Source: Streptomyces hyaluromycini
GTDB taxonomy: Bacteria; Actinomycetota; Actinomycetes; Streptomycetales; Streptomycetaceae
NCBI RefSeq assembly: GCF_002217755.1
Contig: NZ_BCFL01000021.1
Span: 472,977 to 536,976, forward strand
DNA length: 64,000 nt
Reading direction: 5' to 3'
A program made the translations under genes and the position numbers. The notes beneath the pieces were generated by a model. That model worked only from the letters and a program-made list of their open reading frames with translations, searched no databases and was not told the origin of the DNA. Positions 31,941 through 40,043 of the stretch are shown in pieces; position 1 is the stretch's first letter; each line of letters starts with the position of its first letter.

Positions 31941-33470
31941 GTGACTTCGCCTGCATCGACGGACAGCGTGCCGCCCCAGCTCAGCGCGGGGCCGCGCCCC
32001 GCACCGGGCCCGGCCGCCGACGAGGGGCTGGCGCGGCGGCTGCGTGCGCTCGCGTGCACCGCGCCGCTGCACGACCTCGACGCACGCAAGGCGAACCTGG
32101 CCGGCGAGTACTCGGTGTACGGCATGGCCGAGGTGGCCCTCTCCGCCATCGACCTGGTCACCCTGAACATGGACTTCGACACTGGCGCCGACCACGAGCA
32201 GATCGTCGCCCGGCTGATCCCGCGCATCTCCGCCCAGACCCCGCACCGCCCCGTCGCCGAGCACGAGCGCGTGGCCCGCTGGGTCCTGGAGAACCTGATC
32301 AACGTCGGCAGCGTCGACCGCGGCTTCCGCGCGGTGTACGGCACCTTCGCGCCGGACGGGTCGTACGTCCGCCGGGACTACGACTTCAAGCTCATCGAAG
32401 AGGTGCCGGGCCCGGGCGGCACGGTCTACCTCCGTACCACCGACGAGGCGGTCAACGTCCTCGTCGGCGCCCTCGACACGGACGTCACCAGCGCCCAGAT
32501 CGCCGCCGAGGTCAAGCTGGAGGTGCTGATCAACCGCGGGCGGCTCGCCGACGCCCAGCTCGCCGCGGAGCAGGCCCGCTACCGGACCGTGCAGTACTCG
32601 GAGAGCCTGCGCCGGGCCCTGGAGGCCACCCGGCGCAACGTCCGCGCGGTGGACTGGCTCAACGCCGTCCCCGACATGATCGCCGAGGCCCTCGACCACG
32701 TCGCCGACCGGTACCGGCACGAGAACGCGATCCTCACCAACATCCGCAAGGCCCGCGACGAGACCGAGGAGCCCGAGAACAAGCGGCGCGCCGCCGAGCT
32801 CGTCGACATCGTCAAGGACTGCATCCGACGGCACACCCAGTTGCAGTCGCGACTGCTGGAAGCCGGGCCGCTGTTCCGCGCGGAACAGGACCGGCAGGCG
32901 TTCGCGACACCCATGACGACGTCGGGGACCGACCTGTACGGGCACCTCCTCGCGCCGCTGCTGCCGTTGCCGCTGGAGCAGGCGAGCCGGGTCACGGGGG
33001 CGTTCTTCGCGCACGGGACCGGGCTGCGGACGCCGGTGTCGGTGCGGGTGGGCGACCTCGTCGACATACTGCTGACGCCGCCGGTCGAGCGGGAGCACCT
33101 GGGCGCGGAGATGCCGGAGCCGGACCTCATCGCCACGCCGGACGACAGCCGGTTCAGCGAGGAGCAGCTGGCGGACGCCATGCGCTTGCTGGACCTGCCG
33201 GCCGACGCGCCGCGTCGGCTCTCGGGGCTGCTGGCGGAGGCGCGACGTGCGGGTGGCGAGGATCTGGCCTACCTGGTCGCGCTGCTGGCCGTGCACGCCG
33301 CCAGCCCGGCCGTGGGCACGGCCTACCGGCAGGGTGAGGGGAAGCTGCTGTTCGCGGTGGACGACGGCGCGGAGCTGGACGACCCCGGATTCGGTGGTGC
33401 CGATCTGATCGTGGGGACTGCTCTGCTGGATGCGGTGGGGATGGCTGCGGATCGGACCGAGGCCGCGTGA
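31941..33470 (+). CDS. Kleisin-like (MukF/JetA-type) subunit of an SMC-type complex, candidate
   Basis: A 509-residue protein if the GTG at 31941 is used; TAGTCT at 31928-31933 lies seven bases upstream, suggesting a leaderless mRNA. An ATG at 31911 would add ten residues. A helical, winged-helix-like N half (GEYSVYGMAEVALSAIDLVT, ERVARWVLENLINVGSVDRG) leads to a coiled-coil middle (EVKLEVLINRGRLADAQLAA, RALEATRRNVRAVDWLNAVP, RKARDETEEPENKRRAAELV) and a C-terminal domain. Gene order (this, a small winged-helix-like protein, an SMC ATPase) matches MukF-MukE-MukB and Wadjet JetA-JetB-JetC operons. I recognise no sequence family for certain; the kleisin role is an inference from order, size and helical layout. 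Confidence 0.55.
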   Translation: MTSPASTDSVPPQLSAGPRPAPGPAADEGLARRLRALACTAPLHDLDARKANLAGEYSVYGMAEVALSAIDLVTLNMDFDTGADHEQIVARLIPRISAQTPHRPVAEHERVARWVLENLINVGSVDRGFRAVYGTFAPDGSYVRRDYDFKLIEEVPGPGGTVYLRTTDEAVNVLVGALDTDVTSAQIAAEVKLEVLINRGRLADAQLAAEQARYRTVQYSESLRRALEATRRNVRAVDWLNAVPDMIAEALDHVADRYRHENAILTNIRKARDETEEPENKRRAAELVDIVKDCIRRHTQLQSRLLEAGPLFRAEQDRQAFATPMTTSGTDLYGHLLAPLLPLPLEQASRVTGAFFAHGTGLRTPVSVRVGDLVDILLTPPVEREHLGAEMPEPDLIATPDDSRFSEEQLADAMRLLDLPADAPRRLSGLLAEARRAGGEDLAYLVALLAVHAASPAVGTAYRQGEGKLLFAVDDGAELDDPGFGGADLIVGTALLDAVGMAADRTEAA

Positions 33471-33493
33471 TGTTGTGTGCCGGGTGCCGGCCG

Positions 33494-33563
33494 GTGGGGG
33501 CTGGTCGCGCCCACGCGGCGGTAGCCGCAGATTCAACACAGCCCCGCGCCCCTAAAGGGGCGC
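33494..33563 (+). repeat. Dispersed intergenic repeat, copy C, with internal substitution
   Basis: It starts with GTGGGGGCTGGTCGCGC and ends CCCCGCGCCCCTAAAGGGGC as in copy A. Between these, about 30 bp (CCACGCGGCGGTAGCCGCAG...) replace the TTCC of copy A, and they contain a second small hairpin (GCGGC...GCCGC). It lies inside the SMC operon, between its first and second genes, where the hairpin could reduce read-through. Confidence 0.75.
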
Positions 33564-33600
33564 ACCAGCGCAACCCTGTTTTCAAGATCGAGGAGTTGTT

Positions 33601-34470
33601 GTGAGCGAGTACGTCGAGGCTGAAGCGGCTGTCGCGTCGGCGAGTGCTGCCGTCACGCCCGCCGATGCCGCTGACGCGGCTCGGCTCGTCGCCTTCGGGT
33701 TGCAGCCCAAGCTGCAGCCCGCGCGTGATCAGGAGTACACCGAGCTGCTGCGGCGGTACCGGGAGGACCCTCCGTTCGCGCGGCTCGCCGATGCCGTGGC
33801 CGCCGGGCTGGGGCTGGTGGTGCTGGAGGTGTCCCCGCGTGCGGGGATGGCGGTGACCGCCGCCGAGGACTCGGTGTTCGCTGTTCGCATGGGCGACTAC
33901 GCACGCCGTACGTCCGCGGACGGCAGCGACCGGTTCCTGCACGGGCTCGCCCATCTCGCCGTCGCCGCGCTGGCGTTCCCGCGCCCCGAGGACCTGGCCG
34001 ACGACGGCTACATCGGGCGGATCACGGTCAACGGCGTCGACGCCTTCGTCCGGCAGGCCTGCCGCCGCCTGGAGGAGCGGGCCGACGAGCTGGGGGAGAA
34101 CACCGACCCGGCCACCGACGCGCCCGGCCTGGAGGCCGCCTGGCGGATCTGGGCCAGACGCAGCGCGACCGGCGCCACCAAGGACGCCCGTCGGCTGGCC
34201 GGTTCCACCACCGGAATCATCGGCAAGGCGGTCGTCTTCCTCACCGACTCCGGGTTCCTCCAGCGCACCGGCGACGACCAGGGCGGCACCTACCGCACGA
34301 CGGCCCGCTACCAGCTCCAGGTGCGGGACATGGCCGGCAGCGCCGCCATGGCCGAGCTGCTGGAACTCGGCGTCGTCCCGGTCACCGACGGCACGGCCAG
34401 CCTGCTGCCCGCCGACGCCACCGAGGACCTGGACCTGGTCGCCGACGCCGGTCTGCCCTTCCACTCCTGA
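33601..34470 (+). CDS. MukE/JetB-like small subunit of the SMC-type complex, candidate
   Basis: A 289-residue protein starting with GTG at 33601 after GAGGAGTTGTT. Segments PARDQEYTELLRRYREDPPF, ARLADAVAAGLGLVVLEVSP and DSVFAVRMGDYARRTSADGS form an N-terminal domain. The second half (ATKDARRLAGSTTGIIGKAV then VFLTDSGFLQRTGDDQGGTY) has helix-helix-wing character like MukE-type winged helices. It contains no catalytic motif. It lies 63 bp before the SMC gene. The subunit role is inferred from operon position and fold-like pattern only. Confidence 0.55.
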   Translation: MSEYVEAEAAVASASAAVTPADAADAARLVAFGLQPKLQPARDQEYTELLRRYREDPPFARLADAVAAGLGLVVLEVSPRAGMAVTAAEDSVFAVRMGDYARRTSADGSDRFLHGLAHLAVAALAFPRPEDLADDGYIGRITVNGVDAFVRQACRRLEERADELGENTDPATDAPGLEAAWRIWARRSATGATKDARRLAGSTTGIIGKAVVFLTDSGFLQRTGDDQGGTYRTTARYQLQVRDMAGSAAMAELLELGVVPVTDGTASLLPADATEDLDLVADAGLPFHS

Positions 34471-34533
34471 GCCGTTCCCGAAGCCCTGTCCGAGCCGTCA
34501 CCACCCTTTTCCCACGTCTTACGAGAGTCCGCC

Positions 34534-37500
34534 ATGTACGAGCTGTCCCGGGTCCGCCTCTACTCCATCGGGCCGGCCGGTGCGCGCTACGCCGACACCG
34601 TGCTGGACCTGCGTGGTGTCGGCGAGCCCGTGCCCGACCCCGCGCCGACCCAGGCGGAGTTCTTCGAGGAGGAGCCGGTCGGCCCGCCGCGCCGGCCCGC
34701 GCCCGCCGGCGTGCTCTTCCTGGAGAACGGCGGCGGCAAGTCGGTTCTGCTCAAGCTGATCTTCTCGGTGATGCTGCCGGGGCACCGCAACACCCTGGGC
34801 GGCGCCAGCTCCGGCGTGCTGCGCAAGTTCCTGCTCGCCGACGACTGCGGACACGTCGCCCTGGAGTGGCAGCACACGCTCACCGGCGAGTGCGTGGTCG
34901 TCGGCAAGGTGAGCGAGTGGCGGGGGCGGCAGGTCTCCAACGACCCGCGGAAGTTCGCCGAGGCCTGGTACTCGTTCCGTCCCGGTCCCGGGCTGTCGCT
35001 GGACAATCTGCCGGTCGCCGAGTCCACCGCCGTACGGCCGTCCGCAGAGGGAGCCTCCGGCGCGCAGGGGCGGCGGCGCACCATGAAGGGCTTCCGGGAC
35101 GCCATCACCGAGGCGGGCAAGTTCTATCCGCATCTGGAGGTGCACTGGGAGGAGATCCACGACCGCTGGATCGAGCACCTCGGCGAACTCGGCCTGGACC
35201 CCGAACTCTTCCGCTACCAGCGCGAGATGAACGCCGACGAGGGCGAGGCCGCCGGCCTCTTCGCGGTGAAGAAGGACTCCGACTTCACCGACCTGCTGCT
35301 GCGGGCCGTGACCGACACCCGGGACACGGACGGGCTCGCCGACCTGGTCGGCGGCTTCGGCAACAAGCTGGGGCGGCGAGCCGAGCTGATCGCCGAGCGG
35401 GACTTCACCGCCGGGTCGGTGGACCTGCTCGGGCGGATCGTGGAGGCCGCGGAGGCGCGGTCACGCGCGCGTGACATCCACGCGGGCGCCGAGCGCCGTA
35501 CCCGCACGCTGGCGCGGCGGTTGTCCGCGCGGGGCGCGCAGGAGCGGCTGCGCGCCGCAGACCTCGCCCAGCGGGTCACGGCCGCCGCCTACGCCGTCAC
35601 GCACTCCGAGGGCGCCCGGGAGCGCAGCGCGCTGATCGCCGCCGAACTCGCCTACCGGCACGCCTCCCTGGCGCTGGCCGCCGGCGAGAAGTCCGCCGCG
35701 GCGCAGAAGCGCGAGCTGGCCGACGCGCGCACCCTGCACTCCGCCTGGCAGGCCGCCGAGGCCGCGCTGCGCCACCGCGCCGCTGCCGACCGCGTCGCCC
35801 GCGTGGCCGCCGCCATCCAGGAGGCCGAGCGGGACGCGGCCCCTGCCCTCGCCGCCCGTGCCAAGGCCGCCGTCGAGCTCGTACGGGCCCTGCACACGGC
35901 CGCAGAGCGCGCCGAGCATCTCGCCAACGAGGAGGAGGAGCGGTCCGCCGCGCTCCAGGAGGTCAGCGACTCCGCGTACCGGGACTCGACCTCGGCCGCC
36001 ACCGGGGCGCAGCGCGCCCGCAGCGAGGCCGGGCATCTGCGGCAGCGGCTCGGCGAGGTCGAGCAGGAGACCGCCGAGGCGGTCCGCGCGGGCTGGCTCG
36101 ACGACAGCGCCCCGGACGCCGACCCGGCCCGGGCCGCGCTCGCGGCGAGCGACGCCGAGAAGACGGCCGTGGCCGCCTGGGACACCGCCCGCGAGGCCTC
36201 CCGCAGGGCGAGCGAGCACGCGCGCGAGGCGGCCTCCGCCGAGTCCCGCGCCGAACTCACCGCCGCCCGCGCGGCCGACGCCGCGACGGCGGCCGAGCGG
36301 ACGTACGACTCCGAGAAACGCCTGGCCGAGAGCCTGGCGGCGGAGGAGAGCCTCACCGAGCTGCTGGGCCTCACCGGCTCGCGCACCGCCGTCCCGCGGC
36401 CCCGCCACGAGGACGGCGACGACAGGCTCACCCCCGAGGAACTCGACCGGTTCGCCGACGAGTTGCGGGAGCTGCTGGACGACGCCGTCGGTTCCGCCGA
36501 GCGGCACCTGTTCGAGCTGCGCACCGCGGCCGCCGACGACTCCCGGATCCTCGGCGCCCTCGGCGACGGCGGACTGCTGCCGCCCGGCCCCGACGTCCTC
36601 GCCACCGTCGAGTTCCTCGGCGAGCACGGCATCCCGGCACTGCCCGGCTGGCGCTACCTCGCGCAGGCCGTCGACCCCGCCGACCACGCGCGCGTGCTCG
36701 CCGCCCGCCCCGAACTCGTCGACGGCGTCATCATCACCGACCCCGACACGCACGCCCGTGCCCGCGAGACACTCGGCGAGGCGGCTCTGCTGCCGCGCTC
36801 CGCCGTGGCCGTCGGCACCGCCGCGGCCCTGCTCGCGCCGACCCCGGCCGCCGACGCCACCCCGGGCGACGTGTTCCTCGTACCGCCGAACCCCGCCATG
36901 CACGACGAGCACGCCGCCGACGAGGAGCGGCAGGCCCTGCGCGCGCGGGCCACCGAGCGGGACGAGGAGATCCGCACCCTCGCCGCGCGGCTCGGCAAGG
37001 ACCGCGAGCTGGCCGCGCGGCTCGCCTCCTGGCGCACCGGCTGCCCGGCCGGGCGGCTCGTGGAGCTGGCCCAGGAGGCCCGGGACGCGCGGGTGTTCGC
37101 GGAGGAGTCCGAGGCGGAGCTGGCCGAGGCGCGGACCGTGCGCGCGGAGACCGAGGAGACCGCCGCCGAGGCCGCGCAGGTGCGCGACGAACGGCAGGAG
37201 GCCGCCCAGCGGGCCCGGCGCGCGGCCGACGCCCTCGCCGGTCTGGCGTTCCGGCTGCGCGAGCGGGCCGGCTGGCAGGTCAGGGTGCGCGAACTCGCCG
37301 ACGAGGCCGCCGAGTCGGAGGCCCGCGCCCAGTCCTGCCTGGAGCGCGCCCGCGTTGCCGACGAGGACCGGCGCGGTGCCCAGCGCGCCGCCGACGACGC
37401 CCGCCGTACCGCCCGAGCGCTGCGCGCCGAGCGCTCCGAGATCGCCGGCGCCCCTGACGACCTGCCCGACTCCGACGCGGACGCCGCCAGGTCCTCGTCC

Positions 37501-39135
37501 TCGCTGCCCGCCCTGCGCGAGGCCTACCGGGCCGCCTCGCAGGTGTACGAGAAGGTCGGCGTCGGCGCCGACCTGCGCGCCGAGCAGGCCCGTTCGGAGA
37601 GCGACGAGAGCGCCGCTCTCGCGGAACTGGAGCGGCTCAGCAACAAGGTCCGCACCCGCGCCGAGCAGCTGCTCCAGTCGCCCGACGGCTCCGACGGCCC
37701 CTCCCGGCAGGCCGCCGCCGCCCGCGCGGAGGAACTGGTGCAGCTCCTGGAGACCCGCATGTCGACCGCGAGCGAGCAGCTCGGGCGGCTCCGCGGCGAG
37801 GCCGAGCGGCACGCCCCCGAGGACGGCGAGGCGCACACCGAACTGCCCGAGGAGCTCCAGCCGCGCGACGCCGAGCACGCACAGGCGCTGCTGCGCACGG
37901 CGACGGCCGAACTGGCCGCACGCGCCGAGGCGTTGGCCCAGGCCCGGGAGGCGCACGCCGACCTGCTGGACACGCACCGCGCGGCCGAGGACGCGGCGGG
38001 CGGCATCGAGGAGATCGCCGCCATGCTCCGCGACCTGCTGCGCGAGCACACCGCCGAGGAGGAGCAGGAGGAGCCCGAGCCCTACCCCGGCAGCCTGGAG
38101 GAGGCCCGGCACTCCGCCGCCGAGGCCCGCAGGTCGCTGCGCGGCTGCGCCGGTGACCTGTCCGCCGCCGAGGCCGCCGTCCGCGAGGCGAGCGACGTCC
38201 TTGTACGGCACGCCAACGCCACCCGGTACGAGGCGGTACGGACCCCCGCGCGCCAGCAGATCCGGGAACTGCCCGCCTCCGCGCTGCCCGAGCACGCCCA
38301 GAAGTGGGCGGACGCCTTCGCGCCCCGGCTACGGGTGCTGACCGACGAACTGGCCCAGCTGGAACGGAACCGGGACTCGATCGTGGACCGGCTGCGGGGG
38401 CTCGTCGAGTCCGCGCTGGCGACCCTGCGCTCGGCCCAGCGGCTCTCCCGGCTGCCCGAGGGGCTCGGCGAGTGGTCCGGGCAGGAGTTCCTCCGCATCC
38501 GCTTCGAGGAACCCGACCAGGCCACGCTCACCGAGCGGCTCGGCGAGGTCGTCGACGAGGCGACCCGGGCCGCCGTGAAGAAGAACTCCGATCTGCGGCG
38601 GGACGGAATGTCCCTGCTGCTGAGGGGAGTCGCGGCCGCGCTCCAGCCGAAGGGCGTCGCCGTCGAGATCCTCAAGCCGGACGCGGTACTGCGCGCCGAG
38701 CGGGTGCCGGTGGGGCAGATGGGGGACGTGTTCTCCGGTGGCCAGCTGCTGACCGCGGCCATCGCGCTGTACTGCACGATGGCCGCCCTACGGTCCAACG
38801 ACCGGGGGCGGGACAAGCACCGGCACGCGGGGACGCTGTTCCTCGACAACCCCATCGGGCGCGCCAACGCGACCTACCTGCTGGAGCTCCAGCGGGCCGT
38901 GTCGGATGCGCTGGGCGTGCAACTGCTGTACACGACCGGCCTGTTCGACACGACGGCGCTGGCCGAGTTCCCGCTGGTCATCCGGCTGCGGAACGACGCG
39001 GACCTCAGGGCCGGCCTGAAGTACATCAGCGTGGAGGAACATCTCCGGCCCGGGCTGCCGCAGCAGCCGCAGGCGGGAGAGGCCGTGCGCAGCGAGATCA
39101 CCGCCACCCGGATGTTCAAGAAGCCGTCGGCCTGA
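34534..39135 (+). CDS. SMC/MukB-type chromosome-structuring ATPase
   Basis: A 1533-residue protein with an SMC layout. The head half starts MYELSRVRLYSIGPAGARYA; Walker A is LENGGGKSVLLKL (P loop at residues 64-70). Long Ala/Glu/Arg coiled coils run from ~300 to ~650 and ~800 to ~1330. They are broken by a globular hinge-like part at ~670-800 (LGDGGLLPPGPDVLATVEFL, WRYLAQAVDPADHARVLAAR). The C head has the ABC signature VFSGGQLLTAAIALY (FSGGQ at 1400-1404) and Walker B GTLFLDNPIGRANATY with Asp1438 followed by Asn where the catalytic Glu is expected. It should bind DNA as a dimer with its two operon partners. It may compact chromosomes or remove plasmids like MukBEF/Wadjet. Confidence 0.75.
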   Translation: MYELSRVRLYSIGPAGARYADTVLDLRGVGEPVPDPAPTQAEFFEEEPVGPPRRPAPAGVLFLENGGGKSVLLKLIFSVMLPGHRNTLGGASSGVLRKFLLADDCGHVALEWQHTLTGECVVVGKVSEWRGRQVSNDPRKFAEAWYSFRPGPGLSLDNLPVAESTAVRPSAEGASGAQGRRRTMKGFRDAITEAGKFYPHLEVHWEEIHDRWIEHLGELGLDPELFRYQREMNADEGEAAGLFAVKKDSDFTDLLLRAVTDTRDTDGLADLVGGFGNKLGRRAELIAERDFTAGSVDLLGRIVEAAEARSRARDIHAGAERRTRTLARRLSARGAQERLRAADLAQRVTAAAYAVTHSEGARERSALIAAELAYRHASLALAAGEKSAAAQKRELADARTLHSAWQAAEAALRHRAAADRVARVAAAIQEAERDAAPALAARAKAAVELVRALHTAAERAEHLANEEEERSAALQEVSDSAYRDSTSAATGAQRARSEAGHLRQRLGEVEQETAEAVRAGWLDDSAPDADPARAALAASDAEKTAVAAWDTAREASRRASEHAREAASAESRAELTAARAADAATAAERTYDSEKRLAESLAAEESLTELLGLTGSRTAVPRPRHEDGDDRLTPEELDRFADELRELLDDAVGSAERHLFELRTAAADDSRILGALGDGGLLPPGPDVLATVEFLGEHGIPALPGWRYLAQAVDPADHARVLAARPELVDGVIITDPDTHARARETLGEAALLPRSAVAVGTAAALLAPTPAADATPGDVFLVPPNPAMHDEHAADEERQALRARATERDEEIRTLAARLGKDRELAARLASWRTGCPAGRLVELAQEARDARVFAEESEAELAEARTVRAETEETAAEAAQVRDERQEAAQRARRAADALAGLAFRLRERAGWQVRVRELADEAAESEARAQSCLERARVADEDRRGAQRAADDARRTARALRAERSEIAGAPDDLPDSDADAARSSSSLPALREAYRAASQVYEKVGVGADLRAEQARSESDESAALAELERLSNKVRTRAEQLLQSPDGSDGPSRQAAAARAEELVQLLETRMSTASEQLGRLRGEAERHAPEDGEAHTELPEELQPRDAEHAQALLRTATAELAARAEALAQAREAHADLLDTHRAAEDAAGGIEEIAAMLRDLLREHTAEEEQEEPEPYPGSLEEARHSAAEARRSLRGCAGDLSAAEAAVREASDVLVRHANATRYEAVRTPARQQIRELPASALPEHAQKWADAFAPRLRVLTDELAQLERNRDSIVDRLRGLVESALATLRSAQRLSRLPEGLGEWSGQEFLRIRFEEPDQATLTERLGEVVDEATRAAVKKNSDLRRDGMSLLLRGVAAALQPKGVAVEILKPDAVLRAERVPVGQMGDVFSGGQLLTAAIALYCTMAALRSNDRGRDKHRHAGTLFLDNPIGRANATYLLELQRAVSDALGVQLLYTTGLFDTTALAEFPLVIRLRNDADLRAGLKYISVEEHLRPGLPQQPQAGEAVRSEITATRMFKKPSA

Positions 39136-39140
39136 CGGCC

Positions 39141-39611
39141 TCAGGGGTGTGTCAGCTGACCGGCCTGGCCGCCCCGCCGCCGTATCCGCTCCTGTTCACG
39201 AGCGGCGGCCCGCTCCTGCCGCCGGGCCGCGCGCCGCTCGCGGCGCAGCGTGCGTGCCGTGCTGCTCGGCTCCGAGACCACGCCGTTGCGCTGGTTCCAC
39301 ACCTGACGTGTCACCAGGACGTCGACCGCGCTCCAGGTGGCCACCACCGTGCTCGCCACGCTGCTGATTACCATCGGGAACGCCAGCCAGGACTCCGCCA
39401 TCGTGCAGAAGAACGCCACCATGGCCAGCGTCAGCGTGACGGCGATGATGATCACCGCCCGCACCGCCGACGTCCGCACCGGATCCGGCATCCGGTACCG
39501 CTTGGCAGGCTCCTCGACCCACAACGGCCGGTACTGCGGCTGCTGTTGCCGCAACGTCGGGCGCGCCGCCGTACCGTCCTCGGGCGCCATGCGCCGCTGA
39601 GCCGTCCCCAT
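39141..39611 (-). CDS. Membrane protein with basic C-terminal tail
   Basis: A 156-residue protein; ATG at 39611 preceded by GGGGAG. A polar N part (RYRMPDPVRT) is followed by two membrane helices (AVRAVIIIAVTLTLAMVAFF and FPMVISSVASTVVATWSAVD). The tail is highly basic (RTLRRERRAARRQERAAARE) and may touch nucleic acid or lipid. A longer frame to 39743 is possible but lacks a ribosome site. It converges on the SMC gene with only 5 bp between stop codons. No function is recognised. Confidence 0.7.
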   Translation of the reverse strand: MGTAQRRMAPEDGTAARPTLRQQQPQYRPLWVEEPAKRYRMPDPVRTSAVRAVIIIAVTLTLAMVAFFCTMAESWLAFPMVISSVASTVVATWSAVDVLVTRQVWNQRNGVVSEPSSTARTLRRERRAARRQERAAAREQERIRRRGGQAGQLTHP

Positions 39612-40043
39612 CAACGTGTCACTCCCCACCGCCGGCAAGCCCTCGCACCGGTGTCCGACGACCCCGGCTCCCCTTGGCTGCCCGGCTTGCGCTGTTTTAC
39701 GCCGCCCGGATGGGAGACGCGGCTCCTGTGGCCGAATCCGCACCCATCACCCGTCTACAAGGACGAACGAACTCGCCCGATGATTCCCAACCGGGGAAAA
39801 ATTCCGGCCAACTGATCCTTCGTGCCGTTCCCGCCCCACTCGCGTGAAGTCGGCGCGATCGCGGTGGCAATCTCCCGCAATGCCCGGACAACTCATCCTG
39901 TCTGTCCGCCATGTCACGGCACCGAGGCGGAAGTTCACCGTCCGGACAGTTCTTCGAGTTATCCCTGTGACGGTAGTAGGCTCGCGCCGTTTGTTGACGT
40001 ACATGTGTACCCCCGGCCGGCGGGGGTCGAGCTGGGGGAGGCC
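39612..40043. other. Promoter region between the membrane protein and the conservon
   Basis: These 432 bp carry no gene I can support. The right part should hold the conservon promoter: TAGGCT (39977-39982) is a -10-like box, and GTACATGTGTAC lies near 40000-40011 as a near-palindrome. GGGGGAGG at about 40033 is the ribosome site of the first conservon gene. Confidence 0.45.

Noticed and set aside
35461..38295. Minus-strand frame of about 944 codons opposite the SMC coiled coils
   Set aside because: Low-complexity Gly/Leu/Gln-rich mirror of the Ala/Glu/Arg coiled-coil codons.
30880..39700. A JetD/MksG-type nuclease or other defence genes around the SMC operon
   Set aside because: Both flanks were read: a GntR gene and an intergenic repeat on the left, and a small membrane protein then the conservon on the right. 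None shows a Toprim or nuclease motif.
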